This document shows positions 48,001 to 58,400 of a stretch of DNA of 64,000 nt, in pieces. The notes under the pieces were generated by a model. The model saw only the letters and a program-made list of their open reading frames with translations. It was not told the origin of the DNA and searched no databases. How positions within the stretch are numbered: position 1 is the first letter of the stretch; each line of letters begins with the position of its first letter. The translations under genes were made by a program, and so were the position numbers. This DNA is from Anadara kagoshimensis (Eukaryota > Mollusca > Bivalvia > Arcoida > Arcidae), in contig CM037874.1 of the NCBI GenBank assembly GCA_021292105.1, forward strand, positions 54,170,540 to 54,234,539, written 5' to 3'.

Positions 48001-51000
48001 AAGCTTACGTAGCTACATATTGTGTTCTACGTATCTATTTCATGTGTTCTGGTTCAGTATACTACAGCTAAGATTTTACTTTTATATCGGAAGTCTCAAT
48101 AGATGGTTAGTCAATATCAGCAAAGATGACACAGAAGGTAAGATTCAACACTTATCCTATCCTCTCCTATGAGGTGTTCCACTACGGTACCTCAGTTTGT
48201 AGAGTGCTTACTCTGTATGTGGAAGGTCGTGGCTTCCAACCCCGGCCGGACCTTACCAAGATTTGAAAATAGGTATTGACTGTTTTTTTTTTTTTTTTGC
48301 CAAATCCTTAGATATGAAGGTCAATAAACGTGAAAGTCATGGGGTCCTTAAGAATCGATACCTCGTATCACGGCAGGCGTGGATCATCGTAAAAGAACTC
48401 TCCCTGCACATTGCCCTGAGCGCACTATAAATATAAACGTTTTTGCCTATTCCCATGTAGCTGGTGACTTCTTAAGATATTCTTGACTAGGAAGTAAAAC
48501 TAAATTGAATCAATCAGTCAATCAATTTTCCAGGTTTTTCAGCAGGGAAGTTTTAATAGGTGATGAATATTCTTTATATTCTTTTGTACAACGAAGTAGG
48601 CTGCTTGCAAATAAATTGTTGACTCAGGGATATTGCAAGCCTATGCTTATCAAGGCCCTCAAAAAGTTTTATGACCGTCATCGCAGTATTGTTGATAAGT
48701 TTTATGTTTCTGTGTCCAGAATTGCCCTGGATATATTTGACGTTCCATAGTTCTATGTTCCTTTTACACAATTTTGATTTAACACGTGGCGGTTGTAGCT
48801 AGCTAAACAAGAGGTGCTTACCCTTCCGAAACACCCGGCCTGACTTCCCTGGTGGAAGTTCACGTGTCTAACCTAACTTGTCAGTTCCAAAGTTTTTACT
48901 TTGCTTCTGGATTGTGATTCGGACATGGATTAGTATGTTTGTTTTTGATTATTATGTTAACAGTATTCCGTGATTTTATTATTTGTAGTAAGCCACTTAA
49001 CAAACTTGAGTATATACGCAATGTTAGGCGGTATCCCGGCATCCTTTATCGCAGGTGCTTTATATGATTTTGAAAAACGTCGTAGACAAAGTAAGTATTG
49101 TTTATAAAATAAATGTATTATGCAATTTAATCTTACACGTACATGTAAATAGAACTTTTACTGAATTAGTAAAGTTTCCATACTGTATTGTATGTACAAG
49201 GATGTTTTATCTGTAAAATTATGTGCAAGCAATCATATACTACATACACCTATAGGTCAAATCAGTATCTTGAACAATTCTTTTATTCGCCACTGATGGA
49301 TTGTTACAGAGCCAATAAGTTTACACGTGTTAAAACACCATTTGTTATTTTGAAATATTGTATTGTATGTTCGCAATTTTTTTTTTTTTTTTTTTTTTGT
49401 ATTTTCGATATATGTACGAAATTACTTTTGCGAAAAATACGATATAAATATTTTTAAAAAACGAACATAATTCAAAGTTTTAACTTTGCTTTAGTATTGT
49501 AATTTGTACATGGATGGGTATGTTTATTTTTGGTAATTTTATGGGCTTAATATACTGATAAATAAGTCTGTAATGTTGTTTTTTTTAAACTCTTGTATTG
49601 AAATGAATTCCGGGTTTGGCTTTCTAAACAGGAGGTACTTACCCTTCTGGAGCACTCCGCCTCACTTCCCTGGTGGATCATCGTGTGTTTGAATTTCACA
49701 CGTGACAGGTGTAGCTTGTTAAACAGGAGGTTCGTGCCCTTCGGAGCACCAGGCCTTATTTCTCCCGTGAAAGCTCACGTGCTTAACTTGGTTTGCTAGT
49801 TCCAAAGATTTTACTTTGCTTTAGAATTGTGATTTTGACATGGTTTCACGTGTTTGGATTTTACACGTGGATGTTGTACCTGGCTAAACAGGAGATCACT
49901 CACTTGCCTTAATTAACGTGCTTGTTTAACTTCATTTACCGGATTCAAAAGTTTTACTTTGCTTTGGGTTTGTGATTTGGACTTGGATTATTACGTTTAT
50001 TTTTGTTTAGTGCTTATAACATTTTATTTGTAATTTTGTAGAACATCAAGGCTTGCAGAGTACCCTAGGTCCTCCGATTATACCTCTATCTGCCGCCACA
50101 TTGTTTGGTATTATATTATCATCTTTACAACTTATACAAGATAAAGCAGCTACTTATGCTGTATTTGTGGTGCTTACTTTCTTCAGGGCATTCCTCTATA
50201 GTATAGCCGGTGGATACCTCAGTAATTTGTAAGTAGTTTTTTTCAGACCATTCTTGTATATATACATATTTACACTGTAAACCAATTGTTATTCGCGTGC
50301 CAAGACAAATTCATCGCGAAGGTATTATTTATACGAAATATTCATCTATAGTCAATATCGAGAAATTAATAGTTGCTCAGTGGTTTTGGCAAGAATCGCG
50401 TAAGGTTATAATGTCAATGATGTGTTCAAGCTGCCATATACCATTTTTGAATGTATAACTTTCGAAGGCATTAATCCGAAATTGTTTTATATTTCAGGTT
50501 TCCTAGTTCTCATTTTGGATTATTATTTGGTATAATGATGAGTGCTGGAGGGACCGTAGGGTTTCTGCAGTATGCTTTATTTAGCTGGATGGAGGCTTAT
50601 AAAAATGCTACCAGTCATGTAAGAAAGTTTTTTCTTTTCATTAAATAAAATATTAAGCAACTATATAACAAAAACGTACTAGTCCATTTTTCAATCACAA
50701 TCCGAAAAGCAACTTAAAAAAAGCGAAATGGCTAATGGTGTTCTCGGGTTAACTCCACCATCAGAGACACCGGCACAGGGTTAATATCAAACTCAAACAT
50801 ACATGTTAGAGGTGCACCCCCAAAATGGAGTATATTAAATGTCAATAGAAAGAAAATGTTCTTAAATTGCTATCGGCTTCCAATTTATTCTACGGTTGTG
50901 TGCAGAAGATATATCACCTCTTTATTCTATTTTCTTTCCATTTATAATAGTATGGGTGTCTAATTATTTGTGATGAAAGGTACTTGCTGCTATATTAAAG

Positions 51001-52891
51001 GTTCACCTTGACTGACTAGGCGAACATCACACATCAATCCGGAGTTACTACTTACAAAAGAATTTTGACACACGGATCTTGCACGCCTAGGCTTATCAGG
51101 GCTCTCAAAAATTTTATGGGCGTCATGTTGATAAGTATGTTGTCTCTGTATCCAAAATTACATCCGATATATTTGACTTCCATAATTCCATGTTCCTTTT
51201 ATTCTTAATTTGATTACATACGTGGCGGGTGAAGGTAGCTAAGCAGGAGTAGCTAAGCAGGAGTAGCTAAGCAGGAGTAGCTAAGCAGGAGTAGCTAAGC
51301 TGGAGTAGCTAAGCTGGAGTAGCTAAGCAGGAGTAGCTAAGCTGGAGTAGCTAAGCAGGAGTAGCTAAGCTGGAGTAGCTAAGCTGGAGTAGCTAAGGAG
51401 GAGATTGCAACGTGTTTAACGTTATATGCCAGTTTTCAAAGTGTATACTTTGCGATGGGATTGTGATTTGAACATTGCATGGATTGGTATGTTTGTTTTG
51501 ATAGGAAACATATAATACATGTAATTCATCAATTTTTCTGTTTGTTTGGTATCAAAACTTCGTTTTGCCCTTTTACAAAAGATCAAGGCAATCAAATAAC
51601 AAAATAACTAGATCGATAACATGACATGATATAGACAAACAGGGTCTGTATATTACATAACATTACGTACAAATATTAAGTTTACTAAGGGATGAAACAA
51701 TTCTTATCAATAATGGCACTTTTTTACCACATGTACTGCTTTGATATTGACACTCCATTTGACCCTTTGATATTGACACTCCATTTGACCGATTGATATA
51801 AGGTTTTAGCCACATGCATTTAAATTTATTTAATCGATTTTGAAGTTAAACTGTTGCTCTTTACTTATCAAGAAACTTGTACCGACCTAGCTGAATTCTG
51901 TAAAATATATTTTTGCCCTTCTATTTTTTACTCATTTTAAAATCTTAAAAATATTGAATTTCCTCAAATTTGGCCTAAGCACTACTGTGATGATGAATTT
52001 TATTCCGAAACGGCCGTCTAGTTTTACAAAATGAAATTGGGTTTTTAGCCTGTCAGTGATATTTTCGCACAGTGTTTATAAACGCAGGCGAGTATAATCT
52101 ACACAAAGAGGTAATAATACCGTGACATCGAATTCACAACTTTATGCGTTTTATTAACCCACATATACATTCTCTATTTACATTATACTTGTATTTAGAC
52201 TCTTCCATTTTGATTAAGACTTTGAAAAAATATCGCCAACATACTTCAGGAAGAGTTGGAATACCTTGCATTGAATTAAAAGACTCAGTAAAATAAATCA
52301 CATACCAATAAAAAAGAAAGTTTTGGAAATGCTTGATGTAATAGAATCATAAAACCATCTCCAGTTTAATTATATCTGCCCAGTTAATCGTTCATACACA
52401 CACGGGAGAAAGTTATACATTTGTATGACTCATATTTTCATGCTGTTATAGTTTAAGAGTTTAGTATCATTCAAACAACAAACAAACCAGTTATGTCAAA
52501 ATTGCTATTCCAAAGTTAAGATTTTGACAAAATAGGTTAAACTTCCACCACGTAAATGAAGCCGGGTGTTCTGGAAGGGTAAGTACCCCCTGTGTATCTA
52601 GCTACAACCGCCATGTGTGTAAGATACATCAAAATTACGAGAGAAATAAATACGGAATTATGAAATGTTAAATATATCAACGGTAATAAGTACGCTGTAC
52701 ATATTTGCATATTTTAAAATTGTTAAGGAATAAACAAAGAAAAATTAAAAAAATATATGTTTTTATATTTGTAGGTTAATATATTTCTGATTTGTTTGGT
52801 AGCATTAACATTTATACATCCGTTATATTTATGGATAAGATGTAAAAAGACGGGAAAGAAAGACATATCAAAACAAGAGGTTATAACTTAA
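41220..52891 (+). CDS. SLC43-type (SLC43A3/LAT3-like) transporter, complete, 10 exons
   Basis: Exons: 41220-41677, 43636-43682, 44264-44340, 46480-46572, 47195-47411, 47958-48137, 48989-49090, 50042-50228, 50498-50618, 52775-52891 (TAA). They sum to 1,599 nt (532 aa), every junction keeps frame and every intron is GT-AG. It starts MKLDTQVKQIFAA; TM1 contains FGGLLFGWGSLVYVLK, typical of SLC43. An extracellular loop with at least four N-glycosylation sequons (NVT, NLS, NNT, NTS) follows, then FNLGFAVTTALFTYG, and VAYLFSRGRSVLVALMSGALDTS, the counterpart of the family's GxxRS…G(A/S)xDxS segment. A long charged cytosolic loop is encoded by exons 5-6. Length and layout fit a 12-TM plasma-membrane carrier. 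Human relatives move large neutral amino acids (SLC43A1/2) or purine nucleobases (SLC43A3); substrate here is unknown. The last exon ends in a tandem-repeat array. Confidence 0.9.
42093..42181. repeat. Compound (CT)n(GT)n microsatellite
   Basis: About 27 CT repeats directly followed by about 16 GT repeats in intron 1 of the SLC43-like gene. Ser/Leu- and Cys/Val-rich open frames here are artefacts. Confidence 0.97.
43218..43388. mobile_element. MITE copy (ACAGYCAAACMTGTCTATAAAG family)
   Basis: Same orientation as 2162-2346 ('acagccaaacatgtctataa … aggtggcttttaaggcagtt'), in intron 1 of the SLC43-like gene. Confidence 0.6.
43773..44077 (+). repeat. SINE copy in SLC43-like intron 2
   Basis: Head 'gttcagttggtagagcgctt', degraded B box 'agattctaacc', body and 'tcttgactggaacgtaaaca', ending 'caataaatcaatcaatc'. 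Confidence 0.8.
44824..45139. mobile_element. ~315-bp TIR element, ends TCGAAMGTTTARCACTWRGC
   Basis: Left 'tcgaaagtttagcacttggc' and right 'gcttagtgttaaacgttcga' are inverted repeats of about 28 bp. The centre contains an (AAAT)n run (44948-45001). The same family is at 23978, 38280 and 46770. It lies in SLC43-like intron 3. Confidence 0.7.
46262..46350 (+). mobile_element. Penelope-type tail fragment
   Basis: Contains 'ccttccggagcaccaggtct' and 'ggacgttcacgcgtttag', the second half of the common tail, about 130 bp upstream of SLC43-like exon 4. Confidence 0.55.
46770..46925. mobile_element. Short TIR element (CTCGAAAGTTTAGCACT…)
   Basis: The left end is well preserved and the right end (cgatctttcaacag) is degraded. 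Internal 'gacagctgtcgaa' is shared with the 23978 and 38280 copies. SLC43-like intron 4. Confidence 0.5.
48178..48525 (+). repeat. SINE copy in SLC43-like intron 6
   Basis: Head 'cactacggtacctcagtttg', B box 'ggcttccaaccccgg', body with an inserted 'cctcgtatcacggcaggcgt' stretch and tail 'aatcaatcagtcaatcaatt'. It is directly followed by a Penelope-type fragment (48530-48950). Confidence 0.8.
48530..48950 (+). mobile_element. Penelope-type fragment: RT C-terminus plus 3' tail
   Basis: About 55 codons of the C-terminal part (FVQRSRLLANKLLTQGY … RIALDIFDVP, stop at 48750), then a complete 3' tail. Very similar to 56420-56800. It is 5'-truncated at about 48580, in SLC43-like intron 6, ending 38 bases before exon 7. 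Confidence 0.85.
49480..50015 (+). mobile_element. Three successive Penelope-type tails
   Basis: Partial tails end at about 49520, 49850 and 50015, each with 'aaagttttactttgctttrg' and 'tgtgatttggacatgg' blocks preceded (second and third) by CACACGTG, AAACAGGAG and CTTCCCTGGTGG blocks. They are in tandem and the same orientation, the last ending just upstream of SLC43-like exon 8. Confidence 0.6.
51070..51510 (+). mobile_element. Penelope-type tail with internal 14-bp expansion
   Basis: The degraded RT end (cctaggcttatcagggctct) is followed by 'tacgtggcgggtg', then a 14-bp array (51236-51402) in place of the single AGCTAGCTAAACAGGAGG motif, then the distal tail blocks ('tttgcgatgggattgtgatt'). 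Confidence 0.7.
51236..51402. repeat. 14-bp minisatellite AGCTAAGCAGGAGT / AGCTAAGCTGGAGT
   Basis: Twelve near-perfect units with only an A/T variant (CAGG or CTGG). It sits exactly where the Penelope-type tail normally has one AGCTAAACAGGAGG motif. Confidence 0.95.
52490..52695 (-). mobile_element. Penelope-type tail, degraded
   Basis: Reverse orientation: 'aaacttccaccacgtaaatg', 'gttctggaagggtaagtacc', 'tatctagctacaaccgccat'. It lies about 80 bp upstream of the last SLC43-like exon. Confidence 0.65.
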
Positions 52892-53640
52892 CATTTGTGT
52901 AATGTCTGGATTCCAGGATTTCAGTAAATCACGTCGTAATGTCATATCATCAGATGTAAAAAGATGAAAAAAAAGAACATATGAAACTAAAACGTTATTA
53001 CATAACATTTATGTAATGTTTGGATTTCCAGGAATTCAGTAAATCATATCATACAATAAGATGTTATGTGATACGAAAGAAGAACATGTCAATCCTGGAG
53101 GTTGTTATATAATATTTGTGTAATGTATTGCTCTCCAACATTCAGTAAATCATGTCATTAAATATGAGATGACTGCAAAGGAAGGATTTTTAAACATGAC
53201 GTTATAACCAAACATTCATGTAATGTTTAGATTTTCCAGCCAGGATTCAGTAAATCACGTCACGTCATATCAAGTCATATCATAAGATGTTTCAATATTG
53301 GAATCAGAAAATCATGCCATATCATGTCATAAGATGTGAGAAGACAGGACAGAACAAAGTATTAAACTAAGAAGTTACTATGTAACCGTAACTGTTGTAT
53401 GATGTGATGTTTGGATTTCCAGGATTTAATAAATCATGTCATATAATAAGATATCATAAGATGTAAAAAGACGGAGAAGAAAAACATATCAAATCAAAAA
53501 GTCATAACCTAACATTTTCGTTTCCAGGATTTAATAAATTATGTCATATAATGACATATCATAAGATGGATAAAGATGGGAAAGGACATATCAAGGCAGA
53601 TGAGGTAGTCACGTAAAATGTGTATAATTTTTCAGGATTC
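52838..53640 (+). repeat. ~110-bp degenerate tandem array starting in the last SLC43-like exon
   Basis: Units begin AGATGTAAAAAGACGGGAAA at about 52838 (coding), 52952, 53059, 53167, 53332, 53459 and 53563. They share 'acatatcaaa', 'gttataacctaacattt', 'ggatttccaggatt' and 'cagtaaatcatgtcat'. The first unit encodes the last 18 residues (RCKKTGKKDISKQEVIT) and the stop codon. Later units are non-coding and carry indels. Confidence 0.8.
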
Positions 53641-54073
53641 TAATTAACCATGCTAAATCATGTTATACCATTCCTCATCCAGCATATCATAAGCTTAATT
53701 GTTTGAGTAAAACAATTGTTACCATTCCACGGAAATATATATATATTTATATTATTTTCTGTAGAAATAACTGCAGAATTTGGCAATTTAAAACTTCAAA
53801 TAATTTGAAGGCAAAGCTACATGGTGCATAAATGTTAAAATGGTAATTGAAAGTTTGTAAAGTATTTATGATGTTATATTTGTACTTATTTTTGTATCGA
53901 TTGAGATGTAGTTATTGAGAAATGTTGGTGCATGTCAGTATAAACTTTATGGATAATTTATTTTGTATGTTAAGTTAGTTAAAGCTCTATTAAATTGCCT
54001 TGTTGAGAAATATTTTAACGTGATTTTTTTGTTATTTTATGTTCTTGTTGCAACCATATAACATTAAGAACTT

Positions 54074-54117
<44 letters not shown>

Positions 54118-55417
54118 TTTATTGAATATGATGTTGTAGTATCAAAAATTACCCTGGATATATTTATTAATTCATAGTTCCATGTTTCTTTCATTATTAA
54201 TTTCAATTTACACGTTGTGGATGTAGCTAGCTCAAAAAGGATGTGCTTACCCTTCCGGAATGTCCGGCATTACTTCCCTTAATTTGCCACCAGTTTCAAA
54301 GTTTTTGCTTTCCTTTTGGATTGTGGTTTGGACATGACAGGGATTTGGTTTGTTTGGTTTCAATTAATTAAATCAGGATTATTAAAAAATGGGGTCTCCT
54401 TTCATTGAAATTACCTCCTCCTACAGGTTTAATCTTGAATATCGATTCGTGTTTGATGTCATGCTTATGCTTGTGCCATTGTGACGCGTTATGTTTTACT
54501 GTTGTAACAAATGTCAGTTGTATAGGTAAACAACAATGATCTGTCCGTTTGACCTTTTACTAGGAATATTCATATAGAAGGATCCATCTAATAAATGGGA
54601 AGCAGTAGGATTCACTGTTAATAGTATGTACTCAAGGTACATGATTAGCGTTCACATTATGTAGACCAAATAAACACCTGTGCCTTCTATACATGGATGT
54701 ACTTGGTCCTTGATAAATATTTAAATCAAAGGTCAAGCGGACAGGTCAAAGTTGTTAGCCTATAAGTACATATCACTATAATACTGATAAAATATTCATA
54801 TAAAGACAAAAACATCTTTTGCAAAACGACATCTTGTATTGTTACTGGCTTATAATGATTTTAGTGTACCAAAAAGACAAATTACATTAGAATGCAACAC
54901 TACAGACTAATCACTAACATAGCATTTCATTTACAATAAGAAAAGCAAATAATAAATTTTGAATTTCTAGTCTTACACTCTTACATAAATAGCTCGATTT
55001 AAGTAATATCAACTAAACTTGGACACAGAATTCACCATTTATCGAGCTATTACTAGTAATACACATCGAATACGTTTCTAAACCGTTTAAAAAACTAAAT
55101 GCAAAACAAAACACAGATTTTTTTTAGATTGAAGACGCACTATCATTATGTCATGTATGTATAACTATAAGTACTGTTTTGCTATAAATGTAGTGTTCAA
55201 ATTTAGAATATACATTATATAAAAAAAAAACCTTTTGGATTTTGTACATTTAAACGTTTAAAAAACGACCTATGGTTTTCCGAGGAAAGCAAAATAGCAA
55301 TATGAAAAAAGATAAGACGAAATGTACTCTAGCATCAATATAATGTAAGTGTAGAAGACAAAAGACATAAGACAAAAAATGAAACAATGAAATGTACAGC
55401 TGTATATTCTATATTCT
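53641..55417. other. Spacer between convergent SLC43-like and Hedgehog-fold-like genes
   Basis: Holds 3' untranslated sequence of both genes, a (GT)n run at 54076-54116, a Penelope-type tail at 54130-54355 (plus) and otherwise AT-rich sequence (54360-55417) in which I see no gene. Confidence 0.55.
54130..54355 (+). mobile_element. Penelope-type 3' tail next to (GT)n
   Basis: 'tacacgttgtggatgtagct', 'tgcttacccttccggaatgt', 'tttccttttggattgtggtt'. The proximal part contains the end of the RT frame (accctggatatatttatt). Confidence 0.7.
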
Positions 55418-58400
55418 TTACGTGTTAAATAACCATTCAAGTTCCCAGTTTCTCATTCTGAATTTCTCATCATTTCGTTCTTTGCTTCGTTCCAGACTTC
55501 TCTTGGTTCTGTGTGATGATATGGTCGTGCCATTGAATGGAGCAACAGCTAATCGGCTTCTTGATGGACAGGCTGATGTTGCCCAGGTCTCTATTTTCTT
55601 CTGTATGGTCCCTAGTACGTTATCTTTTTTAACCTTATGCGCAATATGGAATTCAACATCATCCACTCTCCTGTTGTAAACCATCAAAATCTGAAGGTAT
55701 GAAATGAATAAACAATACATACTTTTTAAAGATATCGACCAAGGCATTATATTAAGTGGGGGGATCATAAACAACATTCTTCTTAAAAAAAATTAAAAAA
55801 AATATATTATATAACGAACATTTGCATTCCCCATATAATCCTAGAGTCGTATAAGATAGGGGCGGTAATAATGTTTTAAAGTGACACATTCCAAACAAAA
55901 ATATACTGAAGATACCATCAACAAAATGTTGGAGTTTTTGATAGATAACATATTTGTTGTGTTTGGTAATATAGTATTTCAGCAAACAATCGGTATACCA
56001 ATGGGTACAAACTGTGCACCATTGCTTGCTGATTTGTTTCTTTATTCTTACGAAGCAGAATTTATGCAGAACCTTGTTAAATCTGGAGAGAAAACTGTCG
56101 CCAAATCATTCAACTCAACATACAGATACATAGATGACGTTCTGTCTCTTAACAATCCTAAATTTGGAGACTATGTAAATGTCATCTATCCTAGTGAGCT
56201 TGAAATAAAAGACACGACTGATTCCTCAAGTTCTGCTTCATATTTAGACTTATACCTGAATTATGACGCACAAGAAAGGCTACATTTGAAACTTTATGAC
56301 AAACGTGATGACTTCAATTTTTCTATTGTCAACTTTCCTTTTTTATGCAGCAATATACCTGCTTCTCCTGCTTATGGTGTATTTGTTTCCCAATTAATAC
56401 GCTATGGTAGAGCTTGTTCCCACTACGGGGACTTTGTACAACGAAGTAGGCTGCTTGCAAATAAATTGTTGACTCAGGGATATTGCAAGCCTAGGCTTAT
56501 CAAGGCCCTCAAAAAGTTTTATGGCCGTCATCACAGTATTGTTGATAAGTTTGATGTCTCTGTGTCCAGGATTGCCTTGGATATATTTGACGTCTCATAG
56601 TTCCATGTTCCTTTCACACAATTTTGATTACACACGTGACGGGTGTAGCTAGCTAAACAGGAGGTGCTTACCCTTCCGGAGCACCCGGCCTCACTTCCCT
56701 GGTGGAAGTTCACGTGTCTAACCTAACTTGTCAGTTCCAAAGTTTTTACTTTGCTTCTGGATTGTGATTCGGAAAATGGATAAGTATGTTTGTTTTTGAC
56801 TTATAGTCTTGTAAGTTCACGAGATTTAACCAATTTGCCAGCTTTAAAGTTATCTTTGTCTTGGGTTTTTAGTTTAAACATTGATTAATGTTTGATTTTT
56901 ATTTCTAGGCTTGCACTGTCATTTTTCATCGGCTTTAAGTAATAAACATTGATTAATTAAATGGATTTTAGGGCCCAGTCAAGCATATTTCACTTACATC
57001 GAGACGTCAAGAGCTATAAGAGAAGTGGCTGATATTTGTACCTTTGCAATGCGCTTAAGGCATATGTAGGTAAGGTTCTTTAACGTGCCACGCCTGTAGC
57101 ATCTGTTCTCACGATGTTTTCCGAAGGACGCTGTATCTTTTGCATATAAATGCCGAGTGCTTTCCAAAAAACTGTCATTACCTATTTATAAGTCTTGGTC
57201 AGATCTCTACTAGGGTTCGAACCACGACGTCCCACATTTGGAGTGAGCACCCTACCAACTGAGCTACCGTAGTGATCAGAAATAAAGACGTACAACTTAG
57301 TAACAGCAATGTTCTCTGAACAAATTATCATTATAGATACTCTATACTCCTCCCCACCGACCGTAAAAATTATGTTGTACAAAGTTTTGGGGATTGTGGT
57401 TTGGACATTGACCTTGGACATTATGTTTGTGGTTTTAAATGAGACCGAAGTTGGTATATTAATGACAGCTATCTTGGAACAATCGTTTAACACTTTTATA
57501 TCGCAATTGCTAAAACACCAGGTGTGATATGAAATACTTTTTAAAGAAATTTATTCTGATAAAATAGGAAAGGTAAATTGAATAACTAATGACCATTTTC
57601 CGTTTTATTAACCTGTTTAAATGAAAGGCTACATTTGAAACTATATGGAAAACGTGATGACATTGTTTTTATATCGTCCTTTCCTCCTTATGATGAATTT
57701 GTGTCAGAGCAAATACCTTGTTACAACTATGGGCTGATTGCGAAAAAATGTTGACTTCGGAGATATTAAAAGTTAAGGTTTTTACAAGACTCTTTTTTAT
57801 GGCTGCCATCACAATATTGATAATAATAATACAATGATAACGCTGTATTAAAATGATTCTTAATATAATTGATGTTCATTAGTTACATGTACCTTTCACT
57901 CTGAAATTTGATTTTACACGAGACGTATGTAGCTAGCTAAGCAGGGGGTGCTCATCCTTAAGGATCAATCTTACCCACTTCCTTGTTAGAACACGTGTTA
58001 AAATAAAGTCTATTTGAAATTTTTTTACTTTTATCGGCTTATGATTTGAATATGGACTGATATGGTGTGTTTTTGTTTAAATACCGTGATAAAAGTTCCT
58101 GACCTTGAGAATATTCCTTAAAGCTGAGATGTCTCTTTCACTCTCTATGTACACACGAACTTTACCGCTACACCTGTATGCTAACTCTTGTTCAACGATC
58201 TCAGCTAAAGGTGTTGGATTGTCATTCGGCGAGAAAAGTAACTCCTGTGCGCTTAATGCTGGATCAGGATTGTATTTAGCTGTTATTATCGGTTCTAAAA
58301 TAGAACAAAAATATTTGTTAATAAATCGCGTGCTTTGCAACAGCCAAAGTAAAAAAAAGATACATCACAAATAAATGATAGAAACAGCTAAACAACCAAA

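Noticed and set aside
56601..56800. Hammerhead ribozyme in the Penelope-type tail
   Set aside because: Penelope-like elements can carry hammerheads, but I could not find a CTGATGA core paired with a GAAA box at proper spacing; one copy has CTGATGAAAG by a point change only.
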